From Zanthoxylum bungeanum (Eukaryota > Streptophyta > Magnoliopsida > Sapindales > Rutaceae), in the NCBI GenBank assembly GCA_019454045.1, contig SKCR01034809.1, positions 1-64,000 of the forward strand: 64,000 nucleotides of DNA. Reading direction: 5' to 3'. Numbering within the stretch: the stretch's first letter is position 1; each line of letters opens with the position of its first letter. Shown here in pieces: positions 60,203 through 64,000 of the stretch. The notes beneath the pieces are model-generated. The model was not told where the DNA came from. It ran no database searches and saw nothing but the letters and a program-made list of their open reading frames with translations. The translations under genes and the position numbers were made by a program.

Positions 60203-60452
60203 CGTTTGAGAAATTAGGAAGAAAAATAAGAAAATTGAATAATTGCTAATAAGAGAATTATAGAAAATGAGAGAGTTGAGAATTTGATGTGATGAAATTA
60301 TGAAAAATGAATCCTATTTATAGAATTTTAGAATTTTTTTGATACCGAAAATGCCCCTAAATATAACCGTTTTATTACCGTTATTAGGGGTACATTAGTA
60401 ATTTTTATTTTATATAACAAAAATTTTTTTTTAATTTTTTAATTTTTTTTTG

Positions 60453-60581
60453 GCAGGGAGCTAAACGGCTCCCTGCATCCCCCAACGGCACTAGCCGTTG
60501 GGGGAATTAGGCCCCCAACGGCTAGTAGCCGTTGGGGGCCGTAGGGTTCCTGTTGGAACCCTACGGTTCCAACAGGAACAC
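60453..60581. repeat. cluster of four perfect or near-perfect hairpins in the hAT end
   Basis: Inverted repeats lie at 60453-60476 (gcagggag / ctccctgc), 60479-60504 (cccccaacggc / gccgttggggg), 60510-60540 (ggcccccaacggc / gccgttgggggcc) and about 60546-60581 (gttcctgttggaac / gttccaacaggaac). They lie between the transposase start and the terminal repeat array. Confidence 0.9.
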
Positions 60582-61908
60582 GACGGTTCCAACCGGAACC
60601 GTTCGGTTCCGGTTGGACCGTCCGAACCGGTGGAACCGTACGGTTCCACCGGTTCGGACCGGTTCGAGTTGGGGTGGAACCCCAACCGAACCGGTCCCAT
60701 TCCGGTTCGGTTCCAGTTCCGAACCGGAACCGTGGCTGGGTCTATAGCTTATAAAGCCTATTGTAGACTCAGATAAGTTTTCCGAAAATCGGTGTTCTTT
60801 AATTTTTGATACAGTCAGATTGTCTGGTTTTATCAAAACATAGAGAATGTATTTTTGACAATAGGGTCAGTGAGAGCGTACAAATTTCTTTCTAGTGTTA
60901 TATATCCTAACGACATTATCATTATTAAAGTAATAGTGAGATGTTTGTAAAGTAAAATATTTACTTAAGTCCTCTTTTCTCCGTGAAAGCAGTGGGAGCG
61001 GTCTCTGATATATTTGATATAAAGTTTTATATATGATATAAAACAAGAGACTTGTGAGATACTCCTATTAGTCGCGTATTAGATATGATCTAATAAAGGA
61101 CACAGTAAGACTATCTATGTGACAGTAGTATAACTATTTGATAGTTAACGTGTCTTTTATATGTATATATATATAATATTCATCTTTCGTAAAAGATGAT
61201 ACCTTTGTCGAAAAAGATATTGATTGGAATGTCTAGTCAATCTTATGCATCATAGGATGATGGCTTAATGAATACTATATTATGTGCGATTAAAGATATC
61301 AATTTAATTGTAATTATTACGAATTATTTTGATATGTTGTAGTCCATATGATGGATCTTGAAACATGTTCTTTGTGATCTTTGAGATATTAAAAATGAGT
61401 TTCTTATTCATGGTGAATTTAGTCTGCAACCATAAGGTCAGATTAGTTTTGATCTTAATTATGACATTGGATGGTCTATGTCATATAAAGTCAGAAAAGA
61501 TGCAGTGGGAGTGTCACTATTGATTCTACTGAACTAGTGGAATTAGTTGCAATTTATGAAGTATTGACATATGAAGTTGCATAGTGACCCTATAGTTAGA
61601 ATTTTGATATTAATTTGTGCTTGCGGTTGTCTCAAAGTATTTGGATTTGATCTCTAAATACATAGACAGTTCAGTAGCTATAGCACAATACTGATAGAGC
61701 ATCTGAGTCATGTTGATGTAGAATTTGGATTCTACAAAATATAAATGATGCTAGCTAAAGAAAACGGTTCGGTTTGTTGGACAGACTCGATTTGTTAAAG
61801 CAGGCTTACTTGTTGTTGTCTACCTCTTGAGTGCTGGTGAGCTCTTGAGGACCATGAGTATACGATACACATTAAGATATGTATAAGATACCATGGATTA
61901 TTACTAGA

Positions 61909-61923
61909 GCAAGTGGGATAAAT
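61909..61923 (+). promoter_or_regulatory. polypurine tract of element E
   Basis: gcaagtgggataaat immediately precedes the LTR and matches the C-family tract. Confidence 0.75.
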
Positions 61924-64000
61924 TGTTAGGGTTGGTGCTCGGAGTGCTAATCCGGATCGTATTTATGTCCGATTCATAAATACGAGCAATTCTAATTTCC
62001 ATAATATTACTTAATTTAATGGTAGCACCCTTGTCTTTTATACACCTATTTGATCTAATTACGATTAGATCGAAATTGAATCTGGTTCAGTGATACGTGT
62101 ATATTAGACAAAGACCATAGGATTTACAATATAGTGCGCAGTTACAACATAGTTTGTAATTGGCATTGGGAAGCGCACTATAAGATGTATATCCTTAAAT
62201 AAAGTTCCTGGTCAAGATTTATTAACACGGGTCGGTTAGTAAAATCTGCTGAGACCAGTACATGTCGTATATTGTGACTTGGTCCGATAGTTTATCCCAA
62301 TGAACCATGAGTCTCGGGAGACTCGTATAGACATGTAGGTGTTTATTTGATAAGACACTGAACGACTCACTGAAGATTTCCTAATATATGGTACACCAAC
62401 GTCCATAGGAACCTTCTCGAGTTGAGCAAGCATAGTGGTCCTTCGACTTGAGATACCACAGTGAGATATATGAGTTATCCTCCACACTTTGATGGCAGTC
62501 ACGTCAATGATCTATTCATGATCAGACTTCCGCCTGTTCGATGGGTGTGGACTGATGCTCATGATATCCAGTGCATATCAAGATAGGATCCGTCAGTCCT
62601 GTGTACAGGGCATAGGCATCCAGCACGTGTTTACGATCTAGTAAATCCATGTCCATGGTATAACTTCGGAAATCAGTTCCGAGTGTTATTCAGAGATCGT
62701 AAATTGAAAGTCGATTGTATTATACCGAACGAATTTGACGCTTTCATCTATATCCCAAGTATAATTTGGATAGCCTGTGATGGATGGATTATACGTATGC
62801 AATGAACTCGGCTTGCATAGTTTAGCGAGATTATCCGTGGTCGTCATAATTCATGAGTGGGTGAATTATGGACACGAAATTGGATTTCGTGACGGATAAA
62901 TCTAAACTTAGAGAGTCTCAAAATATGAAGTGTACTCGTTGAGAACTTGGGCAACACGATATGAATAATACAGATTATTCATAACACTTCATCGGATTAA
63001 ATGAGTTAATTCGAATCGTTTAATCAGTTAAACGATAACACAAGCATGAGGGCATTTTTTGGTTAACAGTAATTAATATGTATTTATATTTGATACAAAA
63101 TTTCATTTGATACATATTAATTATTTGTCAAATGAGATTTTGACACATGCCATTAATATATGTATTTGTTATTTAATGTAAATAAAATACATATATAATA
63201 ATAATTATATTAATTAATTATTTAGATATTTAATTGTTAAATATTTGAATAATTAATTGATAAACTTTTTCATAATTGTTATGAAATATGTTTAATTATT
63301 ATTTGAACACATGGCATGTTTTTATTAAGCTAAATGTGTGTGAACTTGATTGGCCACCAAAAAGCTTAATATAATTTAATTAGATTAAATTGTAAAAAAT
63401 GACCAAAATACCCAAAAATGACGGCAATTCAATTTTAAAAAGGAAAATATTTTCTTCTTCCACAACACACCATCCATGGCCGAAAATAAAGCAAGAAATA
63501 TGGGTTTGAAAATTGTTTGAAGAATTCATGAAGATTTGAAGGAAAATCAAAGGAAAAATCTTAGAAAACAAGAGATTAAAAGGTAATCTACTTAACGTTA
63601 AGTTTAGAAATTTGATTTCTTATTTCTTGGTGATTTAGAAGTGTTCAAGGGTTCCTACAAATCTGAAATTTTGGGGCTTTTGGTTGTGGATGGTGGATTG
63701 GAAGTTGTATTGCATGTGTGAAGTAGTTTTGGAAGTAATTAGTGTAATTATTGTCCAAATTAATCAATTGTTGATGAGTTGCTATTCTAGAGTGTTATGA
63801 CCACTCTTGTGGCACCTAGAATTGTTCTTGGGTTGTTCATATTTGGTGACTTTGGTTGGTGTCTTGATTAATTTGATTAATCTTGAATTTTTGGATTTAA
63901 AGCATGAAAAATGGGTATTTTGTGTTCTGGATCAGATCTGGAAAATTCAGTGCATATGTTGATGTGTTTGATGTTATATTAATGTAATGGATGTGTTTTG
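61924..64000 (+). repeat. 3' LTR of element E, incomplete at the window end
   Basis: It starts tgttagggttggtgctc and follows the reverse complement of the C LTRs through to the window edge. About 0.3-0.4 kb of the expected 2.4-2.5 kb lies outside. The frame at 62236-62502 (minus) corresponds to the same LTR segment as 22167-22385 and 33034-33300 and is not a gene. Confidence 0.88.

Larger units (their letters stand above)
57776..60744 (-). mobile_element. defective hAT transposon inserted in the RT of element E
   Basis: It is flanked by tagcttag (57768-57775) and tagcttat (60745-60752), an 8-bp target duplication with one mismatch. The uninterrupted sequence in element C supports the site. 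The ends share tagacc..gcc-type termini but are imperfect, so edges may be off by 2-4 bp. Both subterminal regions (57781-57955 and 60540-60735) are dense arrays of ggttccggttcgg words in both orientations, characteristic of one group of plant hAT elements. The transposase gene lies on the minus strand with stops and shifts. Confidence 0.85.
57551..64000 (+). mobile_element. copia element E (C family), 5'-truncated, running off the window
   Basis: From about 57551 the sequence aligns to the reverse complement of the element C interior (28270 downward, then across the D insertions to 22765). It ends in a polypurine tract and an LTR starting at 61924. RT fragments can be read on the plus strand: VKMAFLSDFFE near 57645-57680, and after the hAT insertion IFDTVRLSGFIKT near 60805-60845 and VSESVQ then FLVLYI near 60865-60900. 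Its 5' LTR and gag are missing; the left edge abuts element G. Confidence 0.8.

Noticed and set aside
60491..60836. Frames rich in Gly, Thr, Arg and Pro near the hAT end
   Set aside because: They are translations of the ggttccggttcgg subterminal repeats in several frames and both strands.
1..64000. CRISPR array, operon-type or phage-type system
   Set aside because: The repeats are LTRs, element-internal tandems or microsatellites; there is no regular spacer structure, and introns and plant gene families show a nuclear plant genome.

Overview
This window looks like nuclear DNA from a flowering plant, probably a eudicot. It is AT-rich and dominated by nested LTR retrotransposons. The few cellular genes have GT-AG introns at positions typical of plant families, and there is no prokaryotic-style gene packing, rRNA gene or CRISPR array. 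I could not name the species.

Cellular content is small. (1) A GT47/exostosin-like glycosyltransferase gene on the minus strand (CDS 44883 to 40429, four coding exons, plus an inferred 5' UTR exon near 45486-45650) is the only gene that looks intact. (2) An R2R3-MYB pseudogene on the plus strand (about 38110-39271) keeps the canonical three-exon layout, including a 130-bp second exon. It carries a stop, frameshifts and lost tryptophans, a tRNA-derived SINE sits in its second intron, and the 3' LTR of a gypsy element abuts its first exon. (3) There is a possible terminal exon at 698-766 and a decayed coding fragment inside a GT47 intron (about 43257-43550); I could not identify either.

The rest is a stack of mobile elements. 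Copia A (1277-15369, minus, TSD ttgtc) is split by copia B (1641-11501, minus, TSD catca). Gypsy H of Tat type (about 15541-38109, plus) carries gag, an integrase tail, 3' tandem repeats and an antisense ORF. It is split by an LTR-like segment I (about 19299-35144), which is itself split by copia C (20268-33630, minus, TSD gtaga). Inside C, two solo LTRs (23539-25596 and 25658-27708) lie in opposite orientation around an (AT)n tract. Copia G (45820-57545, minus) has an LTR just upstream of the GT47 gene and is split inside RNase H by copia F (47207-57166, plus, TSD gaccg), the best-preserved element. G then joins a 5'-truncated second member of the C family, E (from about 57551 past the window end, plus), whose reverse transcriptase is split by a defective hAT transposon (57776-60744).

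The relative order of insertion follows from the nesting: B after A; C after I after H; the D solo LTRs after C; F after G; the hAT after E. None of the retroelements looks autonomous: all have stops, frameshifts or domain deletions. Element letters A-I are labels for this report only.
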